From Paucibacter sp. DJ2R-2 (lineage in GTDB: Bacteria > Pseudomonadota > Gammaproteobacteria > Burkholderiales > Burkholderiaceae_C): a DNA stretch of 64,000 nucleotides. Both the position numbers and the translations under genes were made by a program. Each line of letters begins with the position of its first letter. Positions within the stretch are counted from its first letter, which is position 1. A model generated the notes under the pieces. The model did not search any database. It was given only the letters and a program-made list of their open reading frames with translations, and was not told the DNA's origin. Location of the stretch: contig NZ_JAJIRT010000006.1 in assembly GCF_025717675.1 (NCBI RefSeq), positions 1 through 64,000 on the forward strand. The letters are read 5' to 3'. This document shows, in pieces, positions 29,746 to 39,772 of this stretch.

Positions 29746-30688
29746 AGCAGGCGGCGGCGAGGCCGCGACGAGCTCGCCAGCGCAGCGCGCGGCCGAGCTG
29801 GCCAGCCAGCAGGCCATCGACGCCTTCGTCGAAACACTCTGGCTGGAAGATGGCCTGGCCGGCAACTCACTGCAAGCCTACCGCCGCGACCTGAACCTGC
29901 TGGCCCAGTGGCTGGCCAGCCAGGTGCAACGCCCGCTCGATGCCTGCAGCGAGGCCGATCTGCACAGCTACGCCATGGCCCGCCACGCCGGCAGCAAGAC
30001 CAGCAGCGCCAACCGCCGTTTGAGCGTCTTCAAACGCTATTTCCGCTGGGCCTTGCGCGAGCAGCGCCTCAGGCAAGACCCGACCCTCAAGCTGGCCAAT
30101 GCCAAAGCGCCCTTGCGCGTGCCCAAGCTGCTCAGCCAAGCCCAGGTCGAGGCCTTGCTGCAAGCGCCCGACGTCAGCAGCGAACTGGGCCTGCGCGACC
30201 GCGCCATGCTGGAGCTGATGTATGCCAGCGGCCTGCGGGTGACCGAACTGGTGACGCTCAAAAGCGTGCATGTGGGCTTCAAGGAGGCCGTGCTGCGCAT
30301 CACCGGCAAAGGCAGCAAGGAGCGCCTGGTGCCCTTTGGCGAAGAGGCGCACAGCTGGCTGCTGCGCTATTTGCAGGAGGCCCGGCCGCAGCTGCTCAAG
30401 GGGCAGGCCTGTGATGCCTTGTTCGTGACTGTGCGCGGCGAGGGCATGACGCGGCAGATGTTCTGGACCCTGGTCAAGAAGTACGCGCAGCAAGCCAGCA
30501 TATTGAGCCCCATGTCACCGCACACGCTGCGCCATGCCTTTGCCACCCATCTGCTCAACCACGGCGCCGATCTGCGCGTGGTGCAGCTGTTGCTCGGCCA
30601 CGCCGACCTGTCAACCACCCAGATCTACACCCATGTGGCCCGCGAGCGCCTGAAGCTGATCCACGCCCAGCACCATCCACGCGCCTGA
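29699..30688 (+). CDS. xerD: Site-specific tyrosine recombinase XerD
   Basis: It resolves chromosome dimers at dif with XerC. The phage-integrase core-binding domain ([20 protein letters not shown]) is followed by the catalytic domain with arginine in [10 protein letters not shown], lysine in [34 protein letters not shown] and the nucleophile tyrosine in [10 protein letters not shown]. The only good in-frame ATG near the family start is 29699, so the gene overlaps the last 47 bases of the binding-protein gene. A serine-rich N-terminal tail of about 20 residues precedes the domain. Confidence 0.93.
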   Translation: MSTKRSSSSKSSSSTEAGGGEAATSSPAQRAAELASQQAIDAFVETLWLEDGLAGNSLQAYRRDLNLLAQWLASQVQRPLDACSEADLHSYAMARHAGSKTSSANRRLSVFKRYFRWALREQRLRQDPTLKLANAKAPLRVPKLLSQAQVEALLQAPDVSSELGLRDRAMLELMYASGLRVTELVTLKSVHVGFKEAVLRITGKGSKERLVPFGEEAHSWLLRYLQEARPQLLKGQACDALFVTVRGEGMTRQMFWTLVKKYAQQASILSPMSPHTLRHAFATHLLNHGADLRVVQLLLGHADLSTTQIYTHVARERLKLIHAQHHPRA

Positions 30689-30706
30689 GCGGGGAAACCA
30701 AACGCC

Positions 30707-31186
30707 TCAACGTGCCACCGGCAAAGGCGAGGGCGGCTTGATCTCTTCCAGGCAGATCATGGAACGGATGTCGGCAACGCCGCGGATCTGCATCAGGCGG
30801 TCGGTCAGAAACTGCGACAGCGACTTGAGGTCACTGGCCACGACCTTGAGCAGGTAGTCGCAGTCGCCCGAGACGGTGTGGCATTCCAGGATTTCGGGGA
30901 AGTCGCGGATCAGGCCTTCGATCTCGCGAACGCGGTCAAAAGCCTCACCGTCGATATTGAGGCTGACGAAGGCGGTGACGCCGAGGCCCAGACTCTGCGG
31001 CGCCACCAGGGCGCGGTAGCCTCGCAGCACGCCGCGTTCCTCCAGGGCTTTGACGCGCCGGAAACACTGCGGCGGCGACAGATGAACCTGGGCCGCCAGC
31101 TCCACATTGGAGGCCCGGCCGTCGCGTTGCAAGGCTTCGATCAGGCGGCGGTCGATGGTGTCCAGCTTGGGAGAAGCGTCGGTCAT
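30707..31186 (-). CDS. Lrp/AsnC family transcriptional regulator
   Basis: A 159-residue regulator with the N-terminal helix-turn-helix (LDTIDRRLIEALQRDGRASN, then SPPQCFRRVKALEERGVL). The C-terminal RAM domain (VSLNIDGEAFDRVREIE, CHTVSGDCDYLLKVVASDL) probably senses an amino acid. It converges with xerD (18 bases between stops) and diverges from the marC-like gene, with about 80 bases between the starts. It may regulate itself or that neighbour. The target is not visible in the sequence. Confidence 0.92.
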   Translation of the reverse strand: MTDASPKLDTIDRRLIEALQRDGRASNVELAAQVHLSPPQCFRRVKALEERGVLRGYRALVAPQSLGLGVTAFVSLNIDGEAFDRVREIEGLIRDFPEILECHTVSGDCDYLLKVVASDLKSLSQFLTDRLMQIRGVADIRSMICLEEIKPPSPLPVAR

Positions 31187-31268
31187 GGCGGGCTCAAGAC
31201 AAGGATTGGCAGACTTTCGCGGCTCAAGTTCGCTCCCGCGTCACAGCGGGGGCGCGACAATTGCGGCC

Positions 31269-31871
31269 ATGGATCATAGTTTTCTCTCCGCCTTCATCCT
31301 GCTCTTGCTGGTGCTGGACCCGCTCGGCAGTTTGCCCATCTTCATCGGCATCATGCGCGAGGTGCCCAAGGAGCGACGCGCGCGCGTCGCCACCCGTGAG
31401 GTGGGGCTGGCCGCCATCGTGCTGCTGGCGTTCATGTTCTTCGGCGACAGTTTTTTGCGAGTGATGCATCTATCGGAGCGCTCGCTTGAGGTGGCCGGCG
31501 GCGTGATCCTGCTGATCATCGCCATCAAGATGATCTTTGGCAGCGCCGGTGAGTCGGCTTACGGCCTGGAGCCTGGCAAAGAGCCTTTCATCTTTCCGCT
31601 GGCCGTGCCCTTGCTGGCCGGCCCCTCGGCCATGGCCACGGTGCTGCTGCTGGCTTCGCGCCAGCCCGAGCGCATCTGGGACTGGATCGGCGCGCTGTGC
31701 GCGGCCATGTGGGTCTCGGGCCTGACCCTGCTGATGGCCGACCGCATCCGCCGTTTGCTCGGCGATTCGGTGATCTCAGCGATCGAGAAACTGATGGGCC
31801 TGGTGCTCACCGCCATCGCAGTGGAGATGTGTCTGGCCGGCTTGAAGCGTTACTTCATCGGCGGCTTGTAA
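31269..31871 (+). CDS. MarC family integral membrane protein
   Basis: A 200-residue protein with six predicted membrane helices. Family motifs are LLLVLDPLGSLPIFIGI at the start, GGVILLIIAIKMIFG, and LAVPLLAGPSAMATVLLLAS in the second half. The family is widespread and its function unresolved; early links to multiple antibiotic resistance were withdrawn. The ATG at 31269 gives the canonical N-terminus. The reading frame upstream overlaps the regulator gene and is not credible. Confidence 0.9.
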   Translation: MDHSFLSAFILLLLVLDPLGSLPIFIGIMREVPKERRARVATREVGLAAIVLLAFMFFGDSFLRVMHLSERSLEVAGGVILLIIAIKMIFGSAGESAYGLEPGKEPFIFPLAVPLLAGPSAMATVLLLASRQPERIWDWIGALCAAMWVSGLTLLMADRIRRLLGDSVISAIEKLMGLVLTAIAVEMCLAGLKRYFIGGL

Positions 31872-32089
31872 GAACTGGTCAGGGGCGGAGCGCAGGGCTT
31901 GCGCTGTTTTCTGCCAAGCACAGACGCTTTTCTTCGTTCAAACCCTTAAGAGCAAACCCTAGAGTTGCGACTCCAAAAACGGTGCAGCCGGCGTGAGTCA
32001 CGCTGACTGACACCCGACATGCCAGCCGTCGCGGCACTCTGTTGCGGCCGGACTGGCAGACGTCAGCAACCGAGGGAAATTGCTCCATC

Positions 32090-34810
32090 ATGAAATCTCC
32101 GACCCTGTTTTCCAGCAGGCCGGCGCCCCTGGCCTTGGCTGTATTCCTGGCCTATGGCCTGCCACACGGTGCCGCCCTGGCCCAACAAAGCCCAGCCGCC
32201 ACCGCAGACAGCTTGCCCCAGGTGCAAGTGACCGGCTCGCGCATTTCACGTGCCCAGGCCGAAGGCCCGGCCGCCGTGACCGTGCTCAAGGCCGAGGACA
32301 TCACCCGACTGGGCTTCAAGAACGTGGCCGATGCGCTCGCGTCCCTGACCGAGAACACCGGCTTCACCCAAGGCGAGGACTTCGGCAACACCTTCACCCC
32401 GGCGGCCAATGCCATCAGCCTGCGCGGCCTGGGCCCCAACCACACGCTGACCCTGGTCAACGGCCGCCGTGTGGCGGACTACCCGACGGCCTACGAAGGC
32501 TCGGTCAACTTCGTCAACACCGCCAACATCCCGGCCGCCCTGATCGAACGCATCGAGGTGCTGAACGGCGGCGCCTCGGCCATTTACGGTTCGGACGCGA
32601 TTGCCGGCGTCATCAACATCATCCTCAAGAAGCATGCTGACAGCACGCAACTCAACCTCAAGCTCGGCGGCACCCAGCGCGGTGGCGGCGAGAATGCTCG
32701 CGCCCAGCTGACCGGCGGCCTGGAATCGGGCACGCTGAACCTGGTCTATGCCGTGGAGCTCAGCAAGCGCCAGCCGATCTGGAGCCGCCAGCGCGACTTC
32801 ATGGCCGACACCACGCTGACCGGCTCCGCGCCGACCGTGATCTTTGGCCGCAAGGATGCCAAGAGCAACAAGTACATCACGCCGGACGCAGGCGCTTGTG
32901 AAGGCGCGGCAGACCTGTTCGAAGGCTCGGTCAAGTCATTCACCACCGCCAAATCGGGCAGCTACTGCGGCAGCGGCCGCGGCTCGCCGAGCTTCTGGAC
33001 CACCCAGACCGGCAACCAAAGCCAGAACTTCGCGGGCCTGCTGAACTACGGCTTGAACGCTCACACCGAGCTCTATGCCGAAGCCCTGCTCGGTTTCACC
33101 AGCACCGAGAACAACACCCGTGGCCCGAGCTGGACCTCGCTGAGCGCCAGCAACGGCTACTTCGTCAACGCCAACACCGGCAAGCTGGAAACCTGGAGCC
33201 GCCGTTTCGCGCCCGAGGAGCTCGGCGGTGCCGAGGCCTTCAACCGCGAATGGAAAGACCGGGCCCACAACCTGGTGCTGGGCGTGCGCGGCGATCTGCA
33301 GGGCACGAGCTGGAACTACGACCTGGGCTTCAACAGCTCGGGCTACAAAAGCAAGCTTGACCGGCCGCGCCTGCTGGCCAATGTCGACAGCTTCTTCCTG
33401 GGCGCCCAGCAAGGCGTGAATGGCGACGGCGTGCCCATCTACAAGCCGGACAGCGCCCGCCTGTTCAAGGCCCTGACGCCGGCCGAGTACGGCGGCATTT
33501 CATCGTCCACCCAGGCCAACGACCGCGCCTGGACCCGCAACCTCAGCGCCACCGCCAATGGAGAAGTGCTGCAGTTGCAGGCCGGCCCGCTGCGCGCGGC
33601 CGTGCTGGCCGAGGTGGGCAGCCAAGGCTTCGAGAACAAGGCCGATCCGCGCCTGGGCCAGGGCGTGTTCTACGCCACCAGCGAGGTGGCCAATGTCAGC
33701 GGCGACCGCACACGCTGGGCCTTGGGCACCGAGTTGAACGCACCCTTGACCCGCGAAGTCACGGGCACGGTGGCGGGCCGATACGACAGCTACAAGTTTG
33801 CCGGCCGTGACACCAGCGCCTTCACCTACAACGCTGGCTTGGAATTCCGCCCGACCAAGGAACTGCTCTTGCGTGCCCAACATGCGACCAGTTTCCGCGC
33901 ACCGGACATGAGCTATATCTTCACGGCCGAGAGCCGCGGCTACTACGCTTCGGCCACCGACTACTACCGCTGCGCGCAAGCCGGTCAGCCCCTGGACAAA
34001 TGCGAGTTCGCCGGCATTCAGCCGAACTATGTCAAAAACGGTTCCAAGGACCTGAAGAGCGAGAAGGGCAAGTCCTGGGGCTTGGGCCTGGTCTGGTCGC
34101 CTAGCAGCGACTTCGATGCCTCGCTGGACCTGTGGAAGATCGCGATCAGCGATCTGGTCACCGACCTCAGCTCCGACAAGATCTTGCGCGACGAGTCCGA
34201 TTGCCGCACCGGGCAGCAGAACATCAGCTCGCCCACCTGCGTGGACGCGATTGCACGGGTGCGCCGCAACCCGGCCGACGCGGTGCTGCGCCCCGGCGAG
34301 ATCAAGGAGATCGTGGTCAACCCGATCAACGCGGCCGTGCAAAGCACCTATGGCTTTGACATCAGCACGCGCTACAGCCTGAAGACGGCGGTGGCTGGCA
34401 ACTACGTCTTCTCTGCCAAGTACACCCAGGTGCAGAGCTACAAGTACGCGCAGTTTGAGGGTGACGCGACCAGCAACCAGGTCGGCACCCGCAGCTTCAG
34501 TGACTGGCCCAACAAGCTGATCACCAGCGTGAACTGGCGTTACGGCGCCTTCAACACCACCCTGGCCGGCCTGCGCAACGGCAAGATCGTCAGCAGCGAC
34601 GGCAAGGGCTGGATCTCGCCGAAGTGGAGCTTCAATGCCAGCAGCAGCTATGAGCTGAACAAGAGCAGCAGCGTCACTCTGATCGTCAACAACCTGGCCA
34701 ACAGCGTGCGCAAGGACGCCACGGGCGGCTGGCCCTACTACCCGGTGGGCTACTACCTGCCGCATGGCCGGCAGTTCTGGGTCGAGTTCAACCACGTGCT
34801 GGGCAAGTAA
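32090..34810 (+). CDS. TonB-dependent receptor
   Basis: A 906-residue outer-membrane receptor with a signal peptide (cut near GAALAQQ). The plug domain starts LPQVQVTGSRISRAQAEG and includes SLRGLGPNHTLTLVNGRR and IERIEVLNGGASAIYGSDA. A large 22-strand barrel follows, with FRAPDMSYIFTAE and the final strand GRQFWVEFNHVLGK. The last residue is lysine, whereas most such barrels end in Phe. The plug resembles receptors for carbohydrates or other organic ligands more than siderophores, but the substrate is not deducible. The gene stands alone; a strong terminator follows. Confidence 0.93.
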   Translation: MKSPTLFSSRPAPLALAVFLAYGLPHGAALAQQSPAATADSLPQVQVTGSRISRAQAEGPAAVTVLKAEDITRLGFKNVADALASLTENTGFTQGEDFGNTFTPAANAISLRGLGPNHTLTLVNGRRVADYPTAYEGSVNFVNTANIPAALIERIEVLNGGASAIYGSDAIAGVINIILKKHADSTQLNLKLGGTQRGGGENARAQLTGGLESGTLNLVYAVELSKRQPIWSRQRDFMADTTLTGSAPTVIFGRKDAKSNKYITPDAGACEGAADLFEGSVKSFTTAKSGSYCGSGRGSPSFWTTQTGNQSQNFAGLLNYGLNAHTELYAEALLGFTSTENNTRGPSWTSLSASNGYFVNANTGKLETWSRRFAPEELGGAEAFNREWKDRAHNLVLGVRGDLQGTSWNYDLGFNSSGYKSKLDRPRLLANVDSFFLGAQQGVNGDGVPIYKPDSARLFKALTPAEYGGISSSTQANDRAWTRNLSATANGEVLQLQAGPLRAAVLAEVGSQGFENKADPRLGQGVFYATSEVANVSGDRTRWALGTELNAPLTREVTGTVAGRYDSYKFAGRDTSAFTYNAGLEFRPTKELLLRAQHATSFRAPDMSYIFTAESRGYYASATDYYRCAQAGQPLDKCEFAGIQPNYVKNGSKDLKSEKGKSWGLGLVWSPSSDFDASLDLWKIAISDLVTDLSSDKILRDESDCRTGQQNISSPTCVDAIARVRRNPADAVLRPGEIKEIVVNPINAAVQSTYGFDISTRYSLKTAVAGNYVFSAKYTQVQSYKYAQFEGDATSNQVGTRSFSDWPNKLITSVNWRYGAFNTTLAGLRNGKIVSSDGKGWISPKWSFNASSSYELNKSSSVTLIVNNLANSVRKDATGGWPYYPVGYYLPHGRQFWVEFNHVLGK

Positions 34811-34862
34811 GCCTGGGCAGCTTGTTGGGCGGGGGGGCACAGCCTGCGCTTCCCGCCGAGCC

Positions 34863-34900
34863 GGCCGCAAGCCTTCCGAGAGGAGGGCTTGCGGCCTTTT
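34863..34900 (+). terminator. Terminator after the TonB receptor gene
   Basis: GGCCGCAAGCC pairs with GGCTTGCGGCC (11-bp stem, 12-base loop) and is followed by TTTT, about 50 bases after the stop at 34810. Confidence 0.85.
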
Positions 34901-34928
34901 CCGTTCACGGCGGCGTCAGGGAGCTTTG

Positions 34929-34958
34929 CACGATGCGAAAAGTCGTTTTCACATCGTG
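34929..34958. promoter_or_regulatory. 30-bp inverted repeat upstream of aceA
   Basis: CACGATG and CATCGTG flank inner arms GAAAA and TTTTC around GTCG. The near-perfect dyad lies 255 bases before aceA and is a candidate regulator site. It is followed by a shorter dyad TTGCG-ccgc-CGCAA at 34972-34985. Confidence 0.5.
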
Positions 34959-35049
34959 AACTTTCTTCATGTTGCGCCGCCGCAAAATTTCTCATCATGG
35001 CGAAGCACTTTTCACAATCAGAAATTCTGAAGTTAAGTTATTGATTTTA

Positions 35050-35079
35050 TTGAACTAAAAATTAAGTCTTATATAAGAC
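35050..35079 (+). promoter_or_regulatory. Candidate aceA promoter overlapped by a perfect palindrome
   Basis: TTGAAC (35050-35055) and TATAAG (35072-35077), spaced by 16 bases, form a plausible sigma-70 promoter. The perfect 14-bp palindrome GTCTTATATAAGAC (35066-35079) covers the -10 element, as expected for a repressor operator. A further AAGTCTT half follows at 35082. The whole stretch is AT-rich in contrast to its surroundings. Confidence 0.55.
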
Positions 35080-35213
35080 ATAAGTCTTCCGCTGAGTGAG
35101 GCCTGGGGCTAATCTTGAGTCCAACAAAGCTTCTTTGTTTGGCCACCCGGCCGCCGGACCTGAACTGATTCATTTCCTCTGTTTTCGCCTTCACTCACTT
35201 GCAGGAGCACACC

Positions 35214-36512
35214 ATGAGCAACGCCACCCGTGAACAGCAGATCGCCGCCCTTGAGAAGGACTGGGCCGAGAACCCACGTTGGAAGGGCATCACCCGCGGC
35301 TACAGCGCTGCCGATGTGGTGCGCCTGCGCGGCTCCCTGGCCATCGAGCACACCCTGGCCAAGCGCGGTGCCGAGAAGCTCTGGGGCCTGGTCAACACCG
35401 AGCCCTTCGTCAACTCCCTGGGCGCCCTGACCGGCAATCAGGCCATGCAGCAGGTCAAGGCCGGCCTCAAGGCCATCTACCTGTCTGGCTGGCAGGTCGC
35501 CGGCGACGCCAACAGCAATGGCGAGATGTACCCGGACCAGTCGCTGTACTCGGTGGACTCGGTGCCCAAGGTGGTCAAGAAGATCAACGCCACCTTTGCC
35601 CGTGCCGACCAGATCCAGTGGAGCGAAGGCAAGAACGACATCGACTACTTCGCCCCCATCGTGGCCGACGCCGAAGCCGGCTTTGGCGGCGTGCTGAACG
35701 CCTTCGAGCTGATGAAGGCCATGATCGAAGCCGGCGCCGCCGGTGTCCACTTCGAAGACCAGCTTGCCGCGGCCAAGAAGTGCGGCCATATGGGCGGCAA
35801 GGTGCTGGTGCCGACCCGCGAGGCCGTGTCCAAGCTGGTGGCTGCCCGCCTGGCTGCCGACGTGATGGGCACGCCGACCGTGCTGCTGGCCCGCACTGAC
35901 GCCGAAGCCGGTGACCTGGTGACCAGCGACATCGACGACAACGACAAGCCTTTCTGCACCGGCGAGCGCACCGTCGAAGGCTTCTTCCGCACCAACAACG
36001 GCATCGAGCAAGCGATCAGCCGCGGTTTGGCCTACGCCCCCTACGCCGACATGATCTGGTGCGAAACCGGCAAGCCCGACCTGGCTTTCGCCAAGCAGTT
36101 TGCCGACGCCATCCATGCCAAGTTCCCGGGCAAGCTGCTGGCCTACAACTGCTCGCCGTCCTTCAACTGGAAGAAGAACCTGGACGACGCCACGATTGCC
36201 AAGTTCCAGCGTGAACTCGGTGCCATGGGTTACAAGTTCCAGTTCATCACCCTGGCCGGTTTCCACAGCCTGAACTACAGCATGTTCAACCTGGCCTACG
36301 GCTACGCTCGCAACAATATGAGCGCTTTCGTGGAGTTGCAGGAAGCCGAGTTCGCGGCTGCTGAGCGCGGCTTCACCGCCGTCAAGCATCAGCGCGAAGT
36401 CGGCACCGGCTACTTCGATGCCGTCACCACCACCATCGAGCGCGAGGCCTCGACCGCTGCGCTCAAGGGTTCCACCGAAGACGAACAGTTCTTCGAAGCA
36501 AAGCACGGCTGA
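35214..36512 (+). CDS. aceA: Isocitrate lyase AceA
   Basis: It splits isocitrate into glyoxylate and succinate, the entry to the glyoxylate shunt used on acetate and fatty acids. At 432 residues it is a class of normal bacterial size. The catalytic Cys190 sits in [11 protein letters not shown], with metal-site and substrate motifs such as [18 protein letters not shown] and [18 protein letters not shown] lies eight bases before the ATG at 35214. The long AT-rich leader with several dyads implies tight control. No malate synthase gene is in the window. A terminator follows directly. Confidence 0.97.
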   Translation: MSNATREQQIAALEKDWAENPRWKGITRGYSAADVVRLRGSLAIEHTLAKRGAEKLWGLVNTEPFVNSLGALTGNQAMQQVKAGLKAIYLSGWQVAGDANSNGEMYPDQSLYSVDSVPKVVKKINATFARADQIQWSEGKNDIDYFAPIVADAEAGFGGVLNAFELMKAMIEAGAAGVHFEDQLAAAKKCGHMGGKVLVPTREAVSKLVAARLAADVMGTPTVLLARTDAEAGDLVTSDIDDNDKPFCTGERTVEGFFRTNNGIEQAISRGLAYAPYADMIWCETGKPDLAFAKQFADAIHAKFPGKLLAYNCSPSFNWKKNLDDATIAKFQRELGAMGYKFQFITLAGFHSLNYSMFNLAYGYARNNMSAFVELQEAEFAAAERGFTAVKHQREVGTGYFDAVTTTIEREASTAALKGSTEDEQFFEAKHG

Positions 36513-36538
36513 TTCCCCGGATTTCGCCCTGTCTTGCA

Positions 36539-36572
36539 GGCCCGGTCTCCCACGAGGAGGCCGGGCCTTTTT
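36539..36572 (+). terminator. Terminator after aceA
   Basis: GGCCCGG pairs with CCGGGCC, extended by CTCC/GGAG around a short loop, and is followed by five T residues. It lies 27 bases after the aceA stop. Confidence 0.88.
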
Positions 36573-36607
36573 GTGCTCAATCGGCCGGGACTATGGCTGA
36601 CTGCTAG

Positions 36608-36776
36608 CGGCACTGAGCCGTCGTTCGCGGAGAGTTTTCAGCACGCAGAGTTCGCAGAGGACCGCAGAGGACGCTGAGAACACAAACCTCGCTCTTCTTC
36701 TCTCTCTGCGACCTCTGCGAGCCTCCGCGCACTCTGCGTTCGTGTTCAAATCTCAGCGAACGACGGTTCAGTGCCG
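36608..36776. mobile_element. MITE-like inverted-repeat element (169 bp)
   Basis: The ends are 26-bp terminal inverted repeats (36608-36633 and 36751-36776) with only two mismatches, beginning CGGCACTGA. The interior carries repeated CGCAGAG units on both arms, so the whole element can fold into a long imperfect hairpin. It has no coding capacity. It sits between aceA and the convergent iron alcohol dehydrogenase gene. No clear target-site duplication is visible next to the ends. Confidence 0.6.
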
Positions 36777-36820
36777 ACAGCTGACCACCCAAGCTCGGTC
36801 ATCCGGGCGTGTCCGCCTGT

Positions 36821-37969
36821 TCAGAGAGAAGACGCCAGCATCGCCAGATAGTCTTCACGGGTGGCCAGTCGTGGGTTGCTGCGGTGGCAGTGGTCGGCCA
36901 TCGCGCCCGTCACCGCGCGTTCGAACATCGACGGATCCACACCCAACTCGGCCAGACCGGCCGGCAAGCCTAATCTTTGATTGAGGCTCTGTACGGCCTC
37001 GGCCAGGGTGTGGCCCGCGGGGTCGCAATGCCCCAGTCCCATGGCCTCGGCCATACGAAGCAGGCGCCATTCCGCCTGCATGCTGGGCGCGCTGGCATTG
37101 AAGCGCAGCACGGCAGGCAGCAGCACGGCATTGAGTGTGCCGTGGTGCAGGCTCGCATCCAGGTTTGCCAAGGCGTGGCTCAATGAATGCACGCACCCGA
37201 GGCCCTTCTGCAAAGCCAAGCCACCCTGCAGGCTGCAGCTCATCATCTGCCAGCGCGCCTCGCGATCCAGACCGTTGCGGCAGGCGCGCTCCAGGTGGCT
37301 CCAGCCACGCCGCAGGCCGTCGAGGGCGATGCCATCAGCGGGCGGGTTGACGGCGGCTGACATGAAGGTTTCCATGCAGTGGGCGATCGCGTCCATGCCG
37401 GTGGCCGCCGTCAGTTCCGGCGGCAGGCTCAAGGTGAGCTCGGGGTCACACAGAGCGGCTCGCGGCATCAACTCAGCGCTGTGAAAGCCGAGTTTGCGCC
37501 CGTCTGCTACAACCAAGATCGCGCCGCGCGCCACCTCGCTGCCGGTGCCGGCGGTCGTGGGCACGGCAATCACTGGCGCCGTCGCCTTGCTGATCGAAAG
37601 GCTGCCGCCCTCAATGGTGGCGAAGGTCTTGAGCGGACCAGGATGGGTGGCGGCGATCGCCACACCTTTGGCCAGGTCCATGCAGGCCCCACCACCGACA
37701 GCGATCAGACCGTCGCAGAAATGCGCCCGATAGACCTCGACCGCGCGCAGCACGGCCGCCTCATCGGGGTTGGGCGGGGTCTGTGCAAACACCGGCGGCG
37801 GGTGCGCGCCCCAGGCCGCCAGGGCCAGCGCCAAGCCACCGGCGGCGCGCACGCCGGCATCGCTGATGACCAGCGGCCGCAGGATGCCGCAGCGCTGGCA
37901 TTCCTGCGGCAACAAGGCCACCGCACCGTACTCAAGGTGGATCTGCGTCAGGTACTGGATCAGGGGCAT
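36821..37969 (-). CDS. Iron-containing alcohol dehydrogenase
   Basis: A 382-residue group III NAD(P)-dependent dehydrogenase. The nucleotide-binding motif is GLIAVGGGACMDLAKGVA, with PTTAGTGSEVARGAI beyond. Metal ligands are the aspartate and histidine of GMDAIAHCMETF, a histidine in CVHSLSHALA and one in HHGTLNAVLLP. It oxidises alcohols or reduces aldehydes; the preferred substrate is unknown. The frame is open 14 codons further upstream, but the ATG at 37969 gives the usual family N-terminus. Confidence 0.9.
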   Translation of the reverse strand: MPLIQYLTQIHLEYGAVALLPQECQRCGILRPLVISDAGVRAAGGLALALAAWGAHPPPVFAQTPPNPDEAAVLRAVEVYRAHFCDGLIAVGGGACMDLAKGVAIAATHPGPLKTFATIEGGSLSISKATAPVIAVPTTAGTGSEVARGAILVVADGRKLGFHSAELMPRAALCDPELTLSLPPELTAATGMDAIAHCMETFMSAAVNPPADGIALDGLRRGWSHLERACRNGLDREARWQMMSCSLQGGLALQKGLGCVHSLSHALANLDASLHHGTLNAVLLPAVLRFNASAPSMQAEWRLLRMAEAMGLGHCDPAGHTLAEAVQSLNQRLGLPAGLAELGVDPSMFERAVTGAMADHCHRSNPRLATREDYLAMLASSL

Positions 37970-38096
37970 GGCCAGCCTTGCTCTCGACTCAGCGGGGTTC
38001 GCTGCTGGCAAGTGTCGGCCGGCGCGCTGCCTTCAGGCTTCACCTTTTGCCAACAGTTCGGCAAAAAGTTTGTGCGCTGTTCGCTCGCACAACCCA

Positions 38097-38123
38097 TAAA
38101 GTCGAAAGGTCTTTCTCCGAAAA
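38097..38123 (+). promoter_or_regulatory. Sigma-28 (FliA)-like promoter of the chemoreceptor gene
   Basis: TAAA (38097-38100), a 15-base spacer and TCCGAAAA (38116-38123) resemble the flagellar consensus TAAA-N15-GCCGATAA, with six of eight -10 bases matching. It lies about 80 bases before the chemoreceptor start. Confidence 0.45.
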
Positions 38124-38201
38124 CCATGAGCGGCGAGCTTCGATGCAGCTTCGCCCAACGCTCCTGGTTTTTCCTGTTCGTTGCCTTTGGAGTTTGCAGC
38201 C

Positions 38202-39752
38202 ATGAAGTTGAACCTCGCGCAACGCATCGTCGCTTCCAATGTGACCCTGCTGATCATGTTCCTGCTCATCCTTTCTACCGTGATGTGGCTGATGAGTCGC
38301 ATGGACACCATCAATGACGACATCATTGACAACAACATCCCCCAACTGACCGCCCTGTCCGCGCTCAATGACTCGATCAATGGGCGTGGCATTGCGCTGC
38401 GCAATCTGGGCCTCTTGCCCGAAGCCAAGCATGAGAACGAAATCCAGGCCCTGGCGAAGCTGCGCACGCAAGGAACGGCAGCCATGGCGGAGTTAGAGAA
38501 ACAGTTCGTGCCGGGCGACGCATCTGCCGAAGAGATCAACAAGGTCAAAGCCATCTTGGCCAAGAACCAAGCCTCGCGGGCGCTGGTGGACGAACTGGTG
38601 GCCCTGATCCAAGCCGGCAAGCGGGAGGCGTATGTCGAGCTGCTCTACAGCCGCTACGACGGCTTGGAGGATGAGCTCCTGAAAGAGCTGGACGAGATTT
38701 CCACGCAGATGGAAGAAGCTGCGCGCAAGGACGGAGCGACGGCAGCCGATGCCTACGACGAGGCACGCTACACCGCTTTGGCAGGCCTTGTACTCAGCAT
38801 TCTGGTGGCTTCTGGTCTGGGTTATGCCCTGCGCCGCTTTGTCATTCAGCGCCTGGGCGCTGACCCTACCGATCTGGCCGAGATCGCTCAGCGCATCGCC
38901 TCCGGCGATCTGCGCGCTCTTGAACATCGAGGCGTCACCTTTCAGGGCAGCGTGGTTCATGCCATGGCCACCATGCAGCAATCGCTGGCCAGCCTGGTGC
39001 GTGCCGTCGGCACAAACGTGGTGTCGATGGCGCACGCCAGCGAGGAGATCGCCCATGCCAGTCATGACCTGAGTACCCGCACCGAACAGCAAGCGGCCAA
39101 TCTGGAGCAGGTGGCCGCCACCGCTCAGGAGCTCAACAGCAGTGTGCAGCGCACCTCGACCTCAGCGCATGAGGCGCACCAGCTGTCCACAGCGACCAGC
39201 CAGGCCGCCGATGCCGGCGGCACCGCCGTGGGCAAAGTGGTGAGCACCATGGAACAGATCCAAGCCTCCTCGCGCCAGATTGGCGAGATCAGCTCGGTGA
39301 TCGATGGCATTGCTTTCCAGACCAATATCCTGGCCCTCAATGCCGCTGTCGAGGCGGCACGTGCGGGCGAGCAAGGCCGTGGCTTCGCCGTGGTGGCCAG
39401 CGAGGTGCGCAGCCTGGCCCAGCGCAGCGCCGAGGCGTCCAAGCAGATTGGCGCGCTGATCAGGCGCTCGACCGAGGCGGTGAATGACGGGGCGGGCTTG
39501 GTGGACAAGGCGCGCCAGACCATGGAGGACTTGCGCGGCTCGGTCCAGCAAGTCCAACACATGATCAGCGACATTTCGCGCGCCACCCAGGACCAGGCGA
39601 CCAGCTTGGGCGAGGTCTCGCAGGCGATCCGCCAGCTCGATGAGATGACCCAGCAGAACGCCGCCATGGTGGAGGAGACCACCGCCTCTTCGGACAATCT
39701 GCGCAGCATGGGTGCCGAACTGAAATCCCATGTGGAGCGATTCCAGGTCTGA
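38202..39752 (+). CDS. Methyl-accepting chemotaxis protein
   Basis: The 516-residue chemoreceptor has one membrane helix at about 10-30 and a periplasmic four-helix-bundle sensor (4HB_MCP type, about 31-188). A second membrane helix at about 191-211 is followed by a HAMP domain and the cytoplasmic coiled coil. The signalling tip, [20 protein letters not shown] and the residues after it (about 372-410), is highly conserved and contacts CheA/CheW. The C-terminus lacks the NWETF pentapeptide for CheR/CheB docking. The ligand is unknown. A FliA-like promoter upstream fits motility control. Confidence 0.95.
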   Translation: MKLNLAQRIVASNVTLLIMFLLILSTVMWLMSRMDTINDDIIDNNIPQLTALSALNDSINGRGIALRNLGLLPEAKHENEIQALAKLRTQGTAAMAELEKQFVPGDASAEEINKVKAILAKNQASRALVDELVALIQAGKREAYVELLYSRYDGLEDELLKELDEISTQMEEAARKDGATAADAYDEARYTALAGLVLSILVASGLGYALRRFVIQRLGADPTDLAEIAQRIASGDLRALEHRGVTFQGSVVHAMATMQQSLASLVRAVGTNVVSMAHASEEIAHASHDLSTRTEQQAANLEQVAATAQELNSSVQRTSTSAHEAHQLSTATSQAADAGGTAVGKVVSTMEQIQASSRQIGEISSVIDGIAFQTNILALNAAVEAARAGEQGRGFAVVASEVRSLAQRSAEASKQIGALIRRSTEAVNDGAGLVDKARQTMEDLRGSVQQVQHMISDISRATQDQATSLGEVSQAIRQLDEMTQQNAAMVEETTASSDNLRSMGAELKSHVERFQV

Positions 39753-39772
39753 GCCAGCAAGGAGCTTCAAGC

